From positions 310,001 through 374,000 of the forward strand of contig CAXXJO010000002.1 in assembly GCA_963422285.2 (NCBI GenBank): a DNA stretch of 64,000 nucleotides, written 5' to 3'. The DNA is from VXYL01 sp963422285. GTDB lineage: Bacteria; Pseudomonadota; Gammaproteobacteria; Pseudomonadales; Azotimanducaceae. The position numbers and the translations under genes are program-made. Positions 1 to 9,247 of the stretch are shown in pieces (the stretch's first letter is position 1; each line of letters opens with the position of its first letter). Below the pieces are notes generated by a model. The model saw only the letters and a program-made list of their open reading frames with translations. It had not been told where the DNA came from and did no database searches.

Positions 1-1
1 T

Positions 2-565
2 GTCGTGGCCTCCCACCAAGTCGCATTCAATGTCGCCGGCATCGCTTTCATGGTGCCCTTGGCGCTGGGCACGGCGGCGACCATTCGCGTCGGCTTCAAT
101 GTCGGCGCCGGCGATCCGACCGCGGCACGCCAGTCGGCGTGGGTGGCGGTGGCGACGACGCTGACCTGGGGCGCGATGGTCGCCGTCGCGATGCTGGCGC
201 TGCGCCACGAGATCGTCAGCTGGTATACGAACGAAGCGGCCGTGATGCAGGTTGCCGCTGGGCTGCTGCTGATCGGCGCCCTGTTCCAGGTGTTCGATGC
301 CGGTCAAGCCACCATCATGGGCGCGCTGCGCGGCTACAAGGATACCCGCGCCCCCATGGTGATCGCGCTGATCGCCTATTGGCTGGTGGGCCTGCCGATG
401 GGCGCGGCGCTGTGCTTCGGATTCGCCGGCATCGAAGCCATCGGCGTATACGGGTTCTGGTGGGGGCTGGTAGCGGGACTGGCTGCGGCGGCAACCGCCC
501 TGTTCACACGGCTGCTGAAGGTTTCCCGGCATCCGGCGAGAGTTGCGGCGCGTCACCCTATCTAG
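2..565 (+). CDS. MATE family efflux transporter, C-terminal part
   Basis: This is the 3' end of a multidrug and toxin extrusion (MATE/NorM-like) antiporter; the reading frame is open to the left edge, so the true start lies outside the window. About 187 residues remain, roughly the last 40 percent of a usual 450-residue MATE protein. The segment RVGFNVGAGDPTAARQSAW and the later GALRGYKDTRAPM are typical of the second MATE half, and four to five hydrophobic helices follow. The protein would sit in the inner membrane and export cationic compounds using an ion gradient; the substrate cannot be deduced. The next recognisable intact gene is almost 900 bp away, so no operon partner is visible downstream. 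Confidence 0.88.
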   Translation, partial: VVASHQVAFNVAGIAFMVPLALGTAATIRVGFNVGAGDPTAARQSAWVAVATTLTWGAMVAVAMLALRHEIVSWYTNEAAVMQVAAGLLLIGALFQVFDAGQATIMGALRGYKDTRAPMVIALIAYWLVGLPMGAALCFGFAGIEAIGVYGFWWGLVAGLAAAATALFTRLLKVSRHPARVAARHPI

Positions 566-867
566 GCTTGTCGGTTCAGCTTGCGCTGGTGAGGCCTCGG
601 GCAGGCATTTCCTCCGGACATCCGCAGACGGAAGTCCGGCAGAACACCTACCCCCAACGGATTTGGACACCCTGACAGGTCATGTTTCCATAGGAAAGCA
701 CGGTATCTGTTCGATGCGCGGGGTTTCCAGCGCGTCTATGCTCGACAGGCGCCTGCGCCGACGCCTGTGGCGCAGACGGCCGGCAGATGCCCGATGATGG
801 AATCGAAGCATGAAGAGACCGCGCCCACGGGGCAATCTCAAGGTGAGCAGGGTGGCGCCAAAACCTC

Positions 868-1215
868 CCGCAGTCGATTTGGACCGTGTGGCGGAATGTT
901 GTCGATACGTAGGGAGCACCTACCATAAGCACGGACCGGATGCGCTCGGCCGCGGCTCGTGATGGTTCCATCATCCTCGGGGATGAAGCTGCGCTGGAGC
1001 CGCTGGACGCCTAGACATGCCAAGATCGAATTCGTCGATCCAGGCGAGGCGCAGGTGGAACGCGCCCAACTCCAGGATCAGTTCCCATCCCTGATCGAAG
1101 CGGCGCTCGCAAGGCTGCGGGCGACAGGGATGGAGGACGATGGCCTTGGCGACGCTTGGCGGGCGATCCTTTCCCTGGACGAGGACGAACAGCAGTTCTG
1201 CTGCGCCTGGCCAAT
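868..1215 (+). pseudogene. Remnants of a small-protein/ImmA-IrrE-like gene pair
   Basis: The stretch between the MATE gene and the enoyl-CoA hydratase (566-1453) has no intact gene. Two fragments on the plus strand look like former coding sequence. Around 873-957 a frame reads VDLDRVAECCRYVGSTYHKHG, reminiscent of small proteins with a Y-x-GS-x-xHK motif. Around 1020-1212 another frame reads DQFPSLIEAALARLR and then ILSLDEDEQQFCCAW, resembling the segment found in some XRE/ImmA-like proteins before it breaks into non-homologous sequence. The family assignment is from memory of conserved motifs and is tentative; no complete start-to-stop gene is present. The rest of the interval shows nothing recognisable. 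Confidence 0.3.
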
Positions 1216-1358
1216 GCTCGTGGCTTGCTGAGAGAACAGCAATGCCACTCCACTCCTCGAAGGGGCCTGCCGACTATTCTTGCTAAGTCCCTATTCTTGC
1301 TAGTGAGCCGTCTAGATCTCTACATCTTGCGATTGGATGGTTAAGCGCGGCAATACAG

Positions 1359-1379
1359 GTTCAAACCGACGCACTACCC
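1359..1379. repeat. Solitary end of the TIR-element family
   Basis: The sequence GGTTCAAACCGACGCACTACC matches the right end of the inverted-repeat elements at 9934-10060 and 11913-12185. Its reverse complement differs from the left end GGTAGTGGCTCGGTTTGAA at two positions. No matching partner end was found within a few hundred bases, so this is probably a truncated copy. Confidence 0.4.
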
Positions 1380-1453
1380 GGCACTTGGCTAGACTGCAAC
1401 GTCCGCCGAGGTCGAGTATGCTTAGATGCTTGGGGTCGACGGGAGAAAGGCCG

Positions 1454-2182
1454 TTGGCGGAAGTCGAAGTGATCTCTCACGAGCACTGGGCGGAGGTGGT
1501 GCTCAACCGACCGCAACGCAGAAACGCCATCGACGGCCCCCTGGGCGAGCATCTGGCCGTGGCGGTCGAGCGGCTGGACGCGGCCGACGACATGCAGGCG
1601 ATTCTACTGCGCGGTGCCGACGGCGCATTCTGTTCCGGTCTGGATATCAAGTCCTTCAACGCCGATCCGCCGCCAACATGGCTGCCGCACTTCAACGCCA
1701 TTTGGCGCAGCGCCCACAAGGCCCTCTATCAATGCGGCAAGCCCATCGTCGCGGCGCTGGAACGCTATGCCATCAACGGCGGCGCGGCGCTGGCGCTGGC
1801 CGCGGACCTGCTGATCGCCGGCAAAGCCGCATTCCTGCAAGTGGGCGAGGTGAAGATCGGCATGGCGGCACCCTACAACATGGCTTGGCTGCGCCTGCGC
1901 CACAGCGAAAGCCTAGCCGCCAAGCTGACCCTCACCGGCCGGCGATTCACAGGCACGGAACTTGGCGAGCTCGGCATCGCCTACGCGGTGGCGGACGACG
2001 ATGCAGTGCTTGCCGAAGCACGGCGGCTGACCGCGGAACTGGCATCGTATCCAGCCGGTGCGCAGCGTCGCATCAAGGCGACCCTGCGAGCCTACAACGA
2101 CACGCCAGCGGACGCTTGGTTCGACCGCGCCGCCAAGGAGTCGAGTACACCGCGGGCGACGCTGAGGAAGCAGGTTCGGTAG
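1454..2182 (+). CDS. Enoyl-CoA hydratase/isomerase family protein
   Basis: A crotonase-fold protein of about 242 residues expected to hydrate or isomerise acyl-CoA substrates in the cytosol. The oxyanion-hole segments are visible: GAFCSGLDIKSF near the N-terminus and ERYAINGGAALALAADLLIA in the middle, followed by LQVGEVKIGM where a catalytic glutamate usually lies. The TTG start at 1454 is preferred because GGAG and AAAGG stand 4-10 bases upstream; an in-frame ATG at 1418 would add 12 residues without a good ribosome site. It is followed 13 bp later by a PhyH dioxygenase and then PPK2, suggesting one transcript. The exact substrate is unknown. Confidence 0.85.
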   Translation: MAEVEVISHEHWAEVVLNRPQRRNAIDGPLGEHLAVAVERLDAADDMQAILLRGADGAFCSGLDIKSFNADPPPTWLPHFNAIWRSAHKALYQCGKPIVAALERYAINGGAALALAADLLIAGKAAFLQVGEVKIGMAAPYNMAWLRLRHSESLAAKLTLTGRRFTGTELGELGIAYAVADDDAVLAEARRLTAELASYPAGAQRRIKATLRAYNDTPADAWFDRAAKESSTPRATLRKQVR

Positions 2183-2195
2183 CGCCATCAACGCC

Positions 2196-2999
2196 ATGGA
2201 TCGGTACATCGCCTTCTTTCCGTCGCCTCCCGAGCAGACCAAGACGCTGTCGCAGGAACAGGTCGAGCGATTCAATGCCGACGGCTATCTGCGTCCGCTT
2301 CCCGCCTTGACGGCCGCCGAGGCGGAAGCCCGACGAGCCTGCTTCGATTCCCTGCTGGCGCGGATGCAGGCCATGCGCGATGGTCGCAACGCCTACGCTC
2401 TGGACGGCTACCACAACCGTTGCCGGGGCATCTGGGAACTGGCCCGGACGCCAGTGCTGCTGGACTACGTCGAAGACCTGCTCGGGCCGAACTTCGTGTG
2501 CTGGTCCACGCACTTCTTCTGCAAGCTGGGCAGCGACGCCAAGCGCGTACCTTGGCACCAGGACGCCACCTACTGGCCGGTGCGCCCCACCAAGACGGTA
2601 ACGGTAACGGCGGGGCTGGCCATCGACGACGTGGATGCCGACAACGCACCCCTGCCCTTCCTGTCCGGCAGCCACCGGATCGGGGCCGTGCCATGGCGCA
2701 AAGCCGAAGGCGACTTCGTGCTGCACCAGGAAGTCCCGGACTTGGAGCGCTTCGGCGAACCAGCGCAGAACACGCTGCAGGCCGGGCAGGTGTCCATCCA
2801 TGCCAGTACGCTGATTCACGGCTCGGGAGCGAACCGCTCCAACCGACGCCGCTGCTGCGGCCTCGCGCTGCGCTACATCCCGCCGGATTGCGGCACCATC
2901 GGCGAACATGCCCAAGCCGTGCTCGACAACAACGCCGTGCCCTGCCGGGGCGACACCGGCCCTTGGCGGCGCACCGAGCCGCCAAGGGCGACGACATGA
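2196..2999 (+). CDS. Phytanoyl-CoA dioxygenase (PhyH) family protein
   Basis: A 267-residue member of the PhyH branch of Fe(II)/2-oxoglutarate dioxygenases. The iron-binding triad is present: H121-Q-D123 in the segment VPWHQDATYW and the distal H208 in TLIHGSGANRS, with an arginine-rich stretch after it that can hold the 2-oxoglutarate. Such enzymes hydroxylate acyl-CoA or small hydrophobic molecules; the substrate here is not known. It lies 13 bp after the enoyl-CoA hydratase and 39 bp before PPK2 on the same strand. It is one of four PhyH-type proteins in the window and is most like the one at 28227-28982 (both carry WHQDxxYWP near the metal site). Confidence 0.88.
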   Translation: MDRYIAFFPSPPEQTKTLSQEQVERFNADGYLRPLPALTAAEAEARRACFDSLLARMQAMRDGRNAYALDGYHNRCRGIWELARTPVLLDYVEDLLGPNFVCWSTHFFCKLGSDAKRVPWHQDATYWPVRPTKTVTVTAGLAIDDVDADNAPLPFLSGSHRIGAVPWRKAEGDFVLHQEVPDLERFGEPAQNTLQAGQVSIHASTLIHGSGANRSNRRRCCGLALRYIPPDCGTIGEHAQAVLDNNAVPCRGDTGPWRRTEPPRATT

Positions 3000-3038
3000 C
3001 CATGATCCACCGAGACTATCGCAATTAACGCCGCCTAC

Positions 3039-3893
3039 ATGTCCGCCTATCGCGTCGCGCCGGGGGCCAATGTGGACCTCGCCACGGCGCAAACCCTGCC
3101 CGCCATCGCGGACTACAGCCGAACGGCACTGCTGGCGATGCTCGCCGAGCGAGTGCAACGCTTCGCCGAGCTGCAGCAGATGCTCTACGCCGAAAGCCGC
3201 CAAGCGCTGCTGCTGATCTTCCAGGGCATGGACGCCGCCGGCAAGGACAGCACCATCAAGCACGTCACCACTGGCGTCAATCCGCAAGGATTCCGAGTGA
3301 CCAATTTCCGCGCCCCCACCTACCAGGACATCGAGCACAGCTACCTGCGCCGACACTGGCTGGCGCTGCCCGAACGCGGCCACATCGGCATCTTCAACCG
3401 CTCCCACTACGAGGAAGTGGTGACGGTGCGCGTTCATCCGAAGCTACTTGACAACCGCAAGCTGCCGTCGCGATCCGTGGACGAGGCGTTCTGGAACGAA
3501 CGGATGGAAGACATCGTCGCCTTTGAACGCCATCTGGTGCGCAACGGCACGGCGGTGGCGAAGTTCTTCCTGAACATATCGAAGAAGGAGCAGAAGGCAC
3601 GCCTGCTCGAGCGGGTAAGCAACCGGAAGAAGCACTGGAAATTCGACCTGGCGGACCTGCAAGCCCGACGCCGCTGGAAGCAATACCGGAGCGCCTACGA
3701 GGCCGCGCTCCAAGCCACCAGCACGGCGGAAGCGCCTTGGTACATCGTGCCGGCCGACGGCAAGCCCGCCATGCGCGTCATCGTCGCCTCGATTATCGTG
3801 GAGACGCTCTCCAGGATGAACCCCTCCTACCCCGAACCCGATGCGTCGCTCAAGGCGGAAATCGAAGCGATGCAAAAGTCCTTCGGCGGCTGA
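3039..3893 (+). CDS. Polyphosphate kinase 2 family protein
   Basis: PPK2 enzymes transfer phosphate between polyphosphate and nucleotides. The 284-residue length fits a single-domain PPK2. The P-loop appears as FQGMDAAGKDSTIKH near residue 65, and the family segments RAPTYQDIEHSYLRRHW and GHIGIFNRSHYEEVVTVRVHP follow. The C-terminal half contains the usual FFLNISKKEQKARLLER lid region with conserved basic residues. No paired PPK2 domain is fused, so it is a one-domain form; whether it prefers ADP, GDP or AMP cannot be read from the sequence. It closes the cluster begun by the enoyl-CoA hydratase; the 435 bp downstream contain no gene. Confidence 0.92.
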   Translation: MSAYRVAPGANVDLATAQTLPAIADYSRTALLAMLAERVQRFAELQQMLYAESRQALLLIFQGMDAAGKDSTIKHVTTGVNPQGFRVTNFRAPTYQDIEHSYLRRHWLALPERGHIGIFNRSHYEEVVTVRVHPKLLDNRKLPSRSVDEAFWNERMEDIVAFERHLVRNGTAVAKFFLNISKKEQKARLLERVSNRKKHWKFDLADLQARRRWKQYRSAYEAALQATSTAEAPWYIVPADGKPAMRVIVASIIVETLSRMNPSYPEPDASLKAEIEAMQKSFGG

Positions 3894-4328
3894 TGCAGTT
3901 GAAGAACGATGGTGCAACCGACTGTCTAGTCGTCGAAGGATGAAGCTGGGTCTTTGTCGATATCGAATCCAGCTATGGCCATTACTATAGCTACTATAGC
4001 TTATCGGTATCCACTGGCGGAGTCAGTCGTTCAGGCGGTGACGACAGTCGCCATGCGGTCTCGCCGTCGAGCGAGTTCCGGGCATAGCTGGAAGATAGCA
4101 GCCCCGAGTTTCATGGATTTCAGCGTCATTTCCCTCCGGCCCTGGCCAGGACCACGCAGATGTCCGTGCGCCCTCGGCAACGGAACGAATCGCCGGGTTG
4201 TTATCTCGCGCCGCGATGACAACGGAACTCGAACAAGTGGAACTGCATCTCGCACCTTGTTCGCAACATCTATCCATTTCTGCCCGCACACTATGCCTTC
4301 GCTGGCGGCGGAGCACGGGACGCGCATC
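3894..4328. other. Intergenic stretch without recognised gene
   Basis: This 435-bp gap separates convergent genes (PPK2 on plus, carboxylase on minus). I see no credible ORF on either strand, only short shadows. An AT-rich spot with the repeated word CTATAG near 3986-4000 is present but does not form a clear terminator hairpin. Confidence 0.5.
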
Positions 4329-7300
4329 CTACCAAGTATCGATGTACGGATACTTCTTCTGCGTCCGAATCGGCTTCGGGGGCAGGCTGCGCAGGGCGCT
4401 GACGATCCAGTCGCGGGTGTGCGCCGGGTCGATCACGTCGTCAAGGCCGCCGCCGACACCGGCGTTGATGGCCTTGGCGCTCTCGTAGGCACCGGCGACG
4501 CGGCGCTCGAACTCTTGGCGGCGCTCTTCCGGATCTTCGATCGCCGCCAGCTCCTTGCGGTAGCCGAGCTTCACCGAACCCTCGATGTTCATGCCGGCGA
4601 ACTCCGCCGTCGGCCAAGCGACGGTGAAGAAGCCCACCAGGGAACTCGCGCCGCACATGGCCTGCACCCCCAAGCCGTAGGCCTTGCGCACTACCACCCC
4701 GAACAGCGGCGTGGTCAGATTGGCCCCGGCGTTGAACATGCGTACGCAGTGGCGCACCAGAGCGGTGCGCTCCACGTCCGGTCCCACCATCATGCCGGGG
4801 CAGTCCATCAGGCTCAGCACCGGGATGTCGAAGGCGTCGCATAGCTGGATGAAGCGGGCGCCCTTGTCGGCGCCGTCGGAATCGATGGCGCCGGCGAGAT
4901 GGTGCGGGTTGTTGGCGATGACGCCGATCGGATGGCCCTCGACGCGGATGAAGGCGGTGATGACGCCGATGCCGAACTTCTCGCGGATTTCCAGCACAGA
5001 GTCCACATCGGCGATGGTGCGGATGATCTCGCGCATGTCGTAGAGTCGCAGCCGGTTCTCCGGCACTGCATGGCGCAGTCGCCGCTGGTCGGGGGCTTCC
5101 CAGTCGCGCATCGAGCCCTGGAAGTAGGACAGGTACTTCTTCGCTACTTCCACGGCGTCTTCCTCGTCCTTGGCCAGGATGTCCACCACGCCGTTCGGTA
5201 CCTGGAACGACATGGGCCCCACTTCCTCCGGCGTATAGATGCCGAGGCCGCCGCCCTCGATCATCGCCGGGCCGCCCATGGCCACGGTGGTGCGCTCGGT
5301 GGCGATGATGACGTCGCAGCAGGCCACCAGCGCGGTATTGCCGGCGAAGGTGCGCCCGTTTATGACGCTGATCAGCGGCACCAAGCCGGAGAGCTTGGAG
5401 AACTGGGTGAAGGTGTGCGTATCGAACGCCACGCCCGGGCCGCCGCTGTCGTCGCCGGGCCGCCCGCCGCCGCCTTCGCCGAACAGGATCAGCGGTATGC
5501 GGAAGCGATGCGCCAGCTCGAACATGCGATCCTGCTTGTAGTGGTTGCGACCGCCTTGGGTGCCGGCGAGGACGGTGTAGTCGTAGTGGACGAGCATCGT
5601 CCGCGCCGCTTTTTCGCCGAACCGGTCGGCGTTCACGGTGCCGATGCCGGCGATCAGGCCATCCGCTGGAGTCTTCCTGCGCAGCGTCTCCATGTCGTGA
5701 CGGCGGTGCTGGCGGGCCACGATCAGGGGCCAGTACTCCTTGAACGAACCGGAGTCCATGAGCTGATCGATGTTCTCCCGAGGCATGCGATAGCCGCGGG
5801 CATAGCGTTTGGCCACCGCCTCCGGACGGTTCTCGTCCAGGACGTAGGCCTGGCGTTCGTAGGTCAGTTCGAGATCGGGGCGAATGTAGTCCGGGTCGAT
5901 CTCCTCCACTGCCGCCGCGCCGGCGCCGCTCACCTCTGCTTCCTCGATGAAGACGATGGGATAGCCCTCGCGCACTACGTCGCCCGCGGCCATGGTGATC
6001 TCGCGCACGATGCCGTCGCAATCGGCGACGATGACGTGTTCCATCTTCATCGCCTCCACCACGGCCACTTGCTGCCCGGCGCGTACTTCGTCGCCTTGCG
6101 CCACGTCCAGCGAGACGATGGTGCCCTGGATGGGCGAACTCAGCCCGGTCGCGCCCTCGGGGCCAGCGACTTCCGGTTGCGCGGGCACCACCGTCGTCTG
6201 CTCGGCCTTGACCTTGGCGTCGTGGTCGAACAGCGCCAGCGGGTCGCGGCTGTCCACGCGAGCGCCGGCGTAGCCGCTACCGTCCGAGGCCGGCGCTTGG
6301 GCGGACGCGAAACGCCGACGAACGACTGCCGGCGCTGCCGCGAGTTCGGCCAAGCGTTCGTCCACCCAGCGGGTGTGGATGCGGCCGGTAGCGAAATCGT
6401 CGTGGTTCAGCACGTTCTGCAGAAACGGAATATTCACGCCGACGCCTTCGATGCGGAACTCGGACAGCGCCCGAGACGTGCGCTTGACCGCGGCGGCGAA
6501 GTCCGGTGCCGGCGAGTGGGCAATCACCTTGGCAAGCAGGGAATCGAACGCGGTGGAGGTCTTGTAGCCAGCGTAGCCGAAGCCGTCGGTGCGTACGCCG
6601 GGGCCGCTGGGGGCCTCGTAGGCGGTCAACGTGCCGCTCGCCGGCCGCACGGCACCGTCTTCGCCGATGGTCTCGAGGTTGACGCGGGTTTGGATGGCAT
6701 AGCCGCGGGGCTTCAAGGCGGCGGAGTCGTCGAGGCCGAGGTCGGCCAGGGATTCGCCGGCGGCGAGACGGATCTGCGCCTGCACCAGATCCACGCCAGT
6801 CACTGCCTCGGTAACCGTATGCTCCACCTGCAAGCGAGCGTTGGTTTCGATGAAGACGAACGGTGGCGTCCTCCCGCTCGTCGGCTCGGCGTCCACCAGG
6901 AACTCGAAGGTACCGAGATTGGCATAGCCCTCGTTGCCGGCAAAGCGCACCGCAGCATCGAGAATGCCGCGGCGCACCGCTTCCGGCAGACCAGGGGCCG
7001 GGGCCACTTCCACCACCTTTTGATGGCGGCGCTGCACGCTGCATTCCCGTTCCCACAGATGCGCGACGCCGCCATGCCGGTCGCCGACAATCTGCACTTC
7101 CACATGGCGGGCGCGAGGCAGGAATTCCTCGACGTAGACATCCGCCACGCCGAACGCCGCCTTGGCCTCGGAGCGGCAGCGCTCGTATGCGGACTCGACA
7201 TCGGCAGCGGCTTCGACGCTGCGGGTGCCGCGGCCGCCACCCCCGGCGATGGCCTTGACGATCATGGCGCCACCGTCAAGGGAAGCGAAGAACGCCTGCG

Positions 7301-7727
7301 CTTCGGCCAGGGAAACGGCGCGGTCGATGCCGCGCAGCACCGGCACTGCCGCCGCCGCGGCCGCCGCCCGGGCGCGGCCTTTGTCGCCAAACAGTTCGAG
7401 ATGCTCCGGGTCGGGGCCGACGAAGACGATGCCGGCAGCGACACAACGGCGGGCGAAGCCGGCGCGTTCGGCCAGAAAGCCATAGCCGGGATGGATGGCG
7501 TCGCAACCCGCCGCCAAGGCGGTTTCGACTATCGTTTTCTCGTCGAGATACGCCGCCGCGCCGACTCCCGGAAGCGGACGCGCTTCGTCGGCGACTCGGG
7601 TATGAAGGCTCTCGGCGTCGTCTTCGGAGTACGCCGCTACTGTGCGTAGGCCGAGATCGGCGGCGGCACGAGCGATGCGAATAGCGATCTCGCCACGGTT
7701 GGCGATGAGCAACCCATTGAAACGCAT
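4329..7727 (-). CDS. Single-chain acyl-CoA carboxylase (BC-BCCP-CT fusion)
   Basis: A 1132-residue biotin-dependent carboxylase carrying all activities on one chain. Residues 1-450 are the biotin carboxylase with the ATP-grasp segment AIAGGGGRGTRSV and the FIETNARLQVEHTVTEAVTG motif. A biotinyl domain follows, with EAMKMEH and the biotinylated lysine at about K561. Residues 660-1132 form a carboxyltransferase domain with both halves (GPAMIEGGGLG, then PGMMVGPDVERTALVRH). This order matches the long-chain acyl-CoA carboxylases, which act as homohexamers; acceptance of a medium or long acyl-CoA is inferred, not shown. The start is supported by CAGGAGAG just upstream of ATG. A MarR-like regulator lies 24 bp upstream on the same strand and may control it. 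Confidence 0.9.
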   Translation of the reverse strand: MRFNGLLIANRGEIAIRIARAAADLGLRTVAAYSEDDAESLHTRVADEARPLPGVGAAAYLDEKTIVETALAAGCDAIHPGYGFLAERAGFARRCVAAGIVFVGPDPEHLELFGDKGRARAAAAAAAVPVLRGIDRAVSLAEAQAFFASLDGGAMIVKAIAGGGGRGTRSVEAAADVESAYERCRSEAKAAFGVADVYVEEFLPRARHVEVQIVGDRHGGVAHLWERECSVQRRHQKVVEVAPAPGLPEAVRRGILDAAVRFAGNEGYANLGTFEFLVDAEPTSGRTPPFVFIETNARLQVEHTVTEAVTGVDLVQAQIRLAAGESLADLGLDDSAALKPRGYAIQTRVNLETIGEDGAVRPASGTLTAYEAPSGPGVRTDGFGYAGYKTSTAFDSLLAKVIAHSPAPDFAAAVKRTSRALSEFRIEGVGVNIPFLQNVLNHDDFATGRIHTRWVDERLAELAAAPAVVRRRFASAQAPASDGSGYAGARVDSRDPLALFDHDAKVKAEQTTVVPAQPEVAGPEGATGLSSPIQGTIVSLDVAQGDEVRAGQQVAVVEAMKMEHVIVADCDGIVREITMAAGDVVREGYPIVFIEEAEVSGAGAAAVEEIDPDYIRPDLELTYERQAYVLDENRPEAVAKRYARGYRMPRENIDQLMDSGSFKEYWPLIVARQHRRHDMETLRRKTPADGLIAGIGTVNADRFGEKAARTMLVHYDYTVLAGTQGGRNHYKQDRMFELAHRFRIPLILFGEGGGGRPGDDSGGPGVAFDTHTFTQFSKLSGLVPLISVINGRTFAGNTALVACCDVIIATERTTVAMGGPAMIEGGGLGIYTPEEVGPMSFQVPNGVVDILAKDEEDAVEVAKKYLSYFQGSMRDWEAPDQRRLRHAVPENRLRLYDMREIIRTIADVDSVLEIREKFGIGVITAFIRVEGHPIGVIANNPHHLAGAIDSDGADKGARFIQLCDAFDIPVLSLMDCPGMMVGPDVERTALVRHCVRMFNAGANLTTPLFGVVVRKAYGLGVQAMCGASSLVGFFTVAWPTAEFAGMNIEGSVKLGYRKELAAIEDPEERRQEFERRVAGAYESAKAINAGVGGGLDDVIDPAHTRDWIVSALRSLPPKPIRTQKKYPYIDTW

Positions 7728-7751
7728 GAACTCTCCTGTTTTCGTGCGCGA

Positions 7752-8837
7752 TCAGCACGTACTCGTGCGCGGCCTTGTCGCTGCGGACCCGGCATTCATG
7801 GAATGAAAGAACCAACTCGTGGTGTCCGGGTAGTTCGGCAGATCCGTCCCGAAACCACGATCCATCGAGGTGAGCGTCTCGCGCAATCGGGTTACGCAAT
7901 ACGCTCCATACCGCGCCAGCCAATTCCCCTCGATCTCCATGATCCGATGTGGATGCGAATCTCGCGCCCGTCTGGCCTTCGGCGTCGGATAGACCTGTCG
8001 ATTTCCGTCTCGAGCCCGGCCCGGCGCCACCACGACCACCAAGTGCCGCTCCAGCGCGGACTTGCCGTTGCCGACGATGCCCGCCAAGGCAGACGCCTGC
8101 TCGAGGGTCGTCCCCTCGTCGCCCACGAATTGCAGAAAGTTCGACGTGAAGCCGAGCCCGGCCCCATAGCCGCGGATGTCTCGTTCGTAGTCGATGGTGA
8201 ACGCTGCCAGCACCTGCGACAGCAACGCCGGCAGCGGTAGCTCGGCGGCATCTTTCTGCGTATCGCGCACCACCGCGGGCCAGTCCTGGCCATGGGCCGG
8301 AATGCGCGGCGGGCCGAGCTTCTCCGCGACGTGATCGCCGCCGGTGAGGCTGCTGTCGGACGGGCCGTATCCGGTCAGATACCAAGGCAGCTCGATCTCG
8401 AACTGATTCGCCAACGCCGCCAGTGCGGCGCCCAGCGCATCCACGGGATGCTCGCCAAAGCGTCTGCGCCAGTCCTTTTCCACCGCATCGACCAGCTGCC
8501 GGCCCGTATCGCGCGCCCGCTGGCCAGCCGCCGTCAGCCGCAGCAAGGAAGAACCGCGTCCTGTTTTTTCAACGTCGAGCCACCGCAGCCGCTCCAGATC
8601 CCGCACCACCGCCCGCGTCCCGCGGCGCGACAGCACGGTGCTCTCGGAAAGATCGCGCTGGCGCAATCCTTCATCGTCAATGACGCGCAGCGCGTTGCAC
8701 CAGACGCCCAACGACGGCTTGGACGGATCGCCGGCTAGGGCGTGGCGGTAGTCGCGATCGAAGGCGGCGAAGGCATGGCTGAGGAGAACCGACAGCGGTG
8801 TGCAGGAAAGCGCGGCAGCAGGACGCGCAGGCCCCAT
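7752..8837 (-). CDS. Tandem winged-helix (MarR-like) regulator
   Basis: Two similar halves are visible. The first begins LSVLLSHAFAAFDRDYRHAL and contains a winged-helix core (ESTVLSRRGTRAVVRDLERL); the second begins LPALLSQVLAAFTIDYERDI with an equivalent core (EQASALAGIVGNGKSALERH). Each is followed by a short beta-wing and a C-terminal helix. This duplicated arrangement is known from MarR-type regulators. The start is uncertain: ATG at 8837 gives 361 residues that begin just before the first conserved block, while the frame stays open to 9254 through sequence with no recognisable domain. The gene ends 24 bp before the acyl-CoA carboxylase on the same strand, so a role as its repressor or activator is plausible but unproven. 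Nothing else is recognised in 8838-9247. Confidence 0.7.
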   Translation of the reverse strand: MGPARPAAALSCTPLSVLLSHAFAAFDRDYRHALAGDPSKPSLGVWCNALRVIDDEGLRQRDLSESTVLSRRGTRAVVRDLERLRWLDVEKTGRGSSLLRLTAAGQRARDTGRQLVDAVEKDWRRRFGEHPVDALGAALAALANQFEIELPWYLTGYGPSDSSLTGGDHVAEKLGPPRIPAHGQDWPAVVRDTQKDAAELPLPALLSQVLAAFTIDYERDIRGYGAGLGFTSNFLQFVGDEGTTLEQASALAGIVGNGKSALERHLVVVVAPGRARDGNRQVYPTPKARRARDSHPHRIMEIEGNWLARYGAYCVTRLRETLTSMDRGFGTDLPNYPDTTSWFFHSMNAGSAATRPRTSTC

Positions 8838-9247
8838 GGGTCGAGCGGATGCGTAGCGCAGCGCCCGCGCGAATACCGCTGCCTGCTGATGCGAGCACCG
8901 GTAGAACCTCGCTCCCGGCGTGGCGCATCGGCAGGCGAGCCCGGCGTTCTCCTTCACCGGCATCCGCCCATCCAGGCGTTGGCCAGCGCCCATGCGCGAC
9001 AAAATGAAATCCACGGTCAGCGCCGCCGTTCTGCCGGAGCCATTGTTCTCGAGTACGACCGCTAGGACGACGCCATCGCCATGCATGTGAACATGGCTGC
9101 CTCGGGCTTCGCGCTTTGCCGTTGCGATTCCTGGAAAAGAATCGAAAACGGTACGCAGTTCCTCCTGCGCGTCAGCAGCCATGCCGCGCTCCGGAACGTC
9201 CGGATGTCCGCCGCGATTGGAAATCGAAGGCCATGCCACACATGCGT

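Noticed and set aside
1351..1380. Possible tRNA T-arm (GGTTCAAACC)
   Set aside because: No acceptor stem, anticodon arm or D-arm can be formed around it; it is better explained as the end of the repeat family.
4899..7649. A 916-codon open frame on the plus strand
   Set aside because: It runs opposite to the acyl-CoA carboxylase, whose three domains are unmistakable; the plus frame has no domain, is rich in Gly/His/Arg/Val as expected for an antisense shadow in GC-rich DNA.
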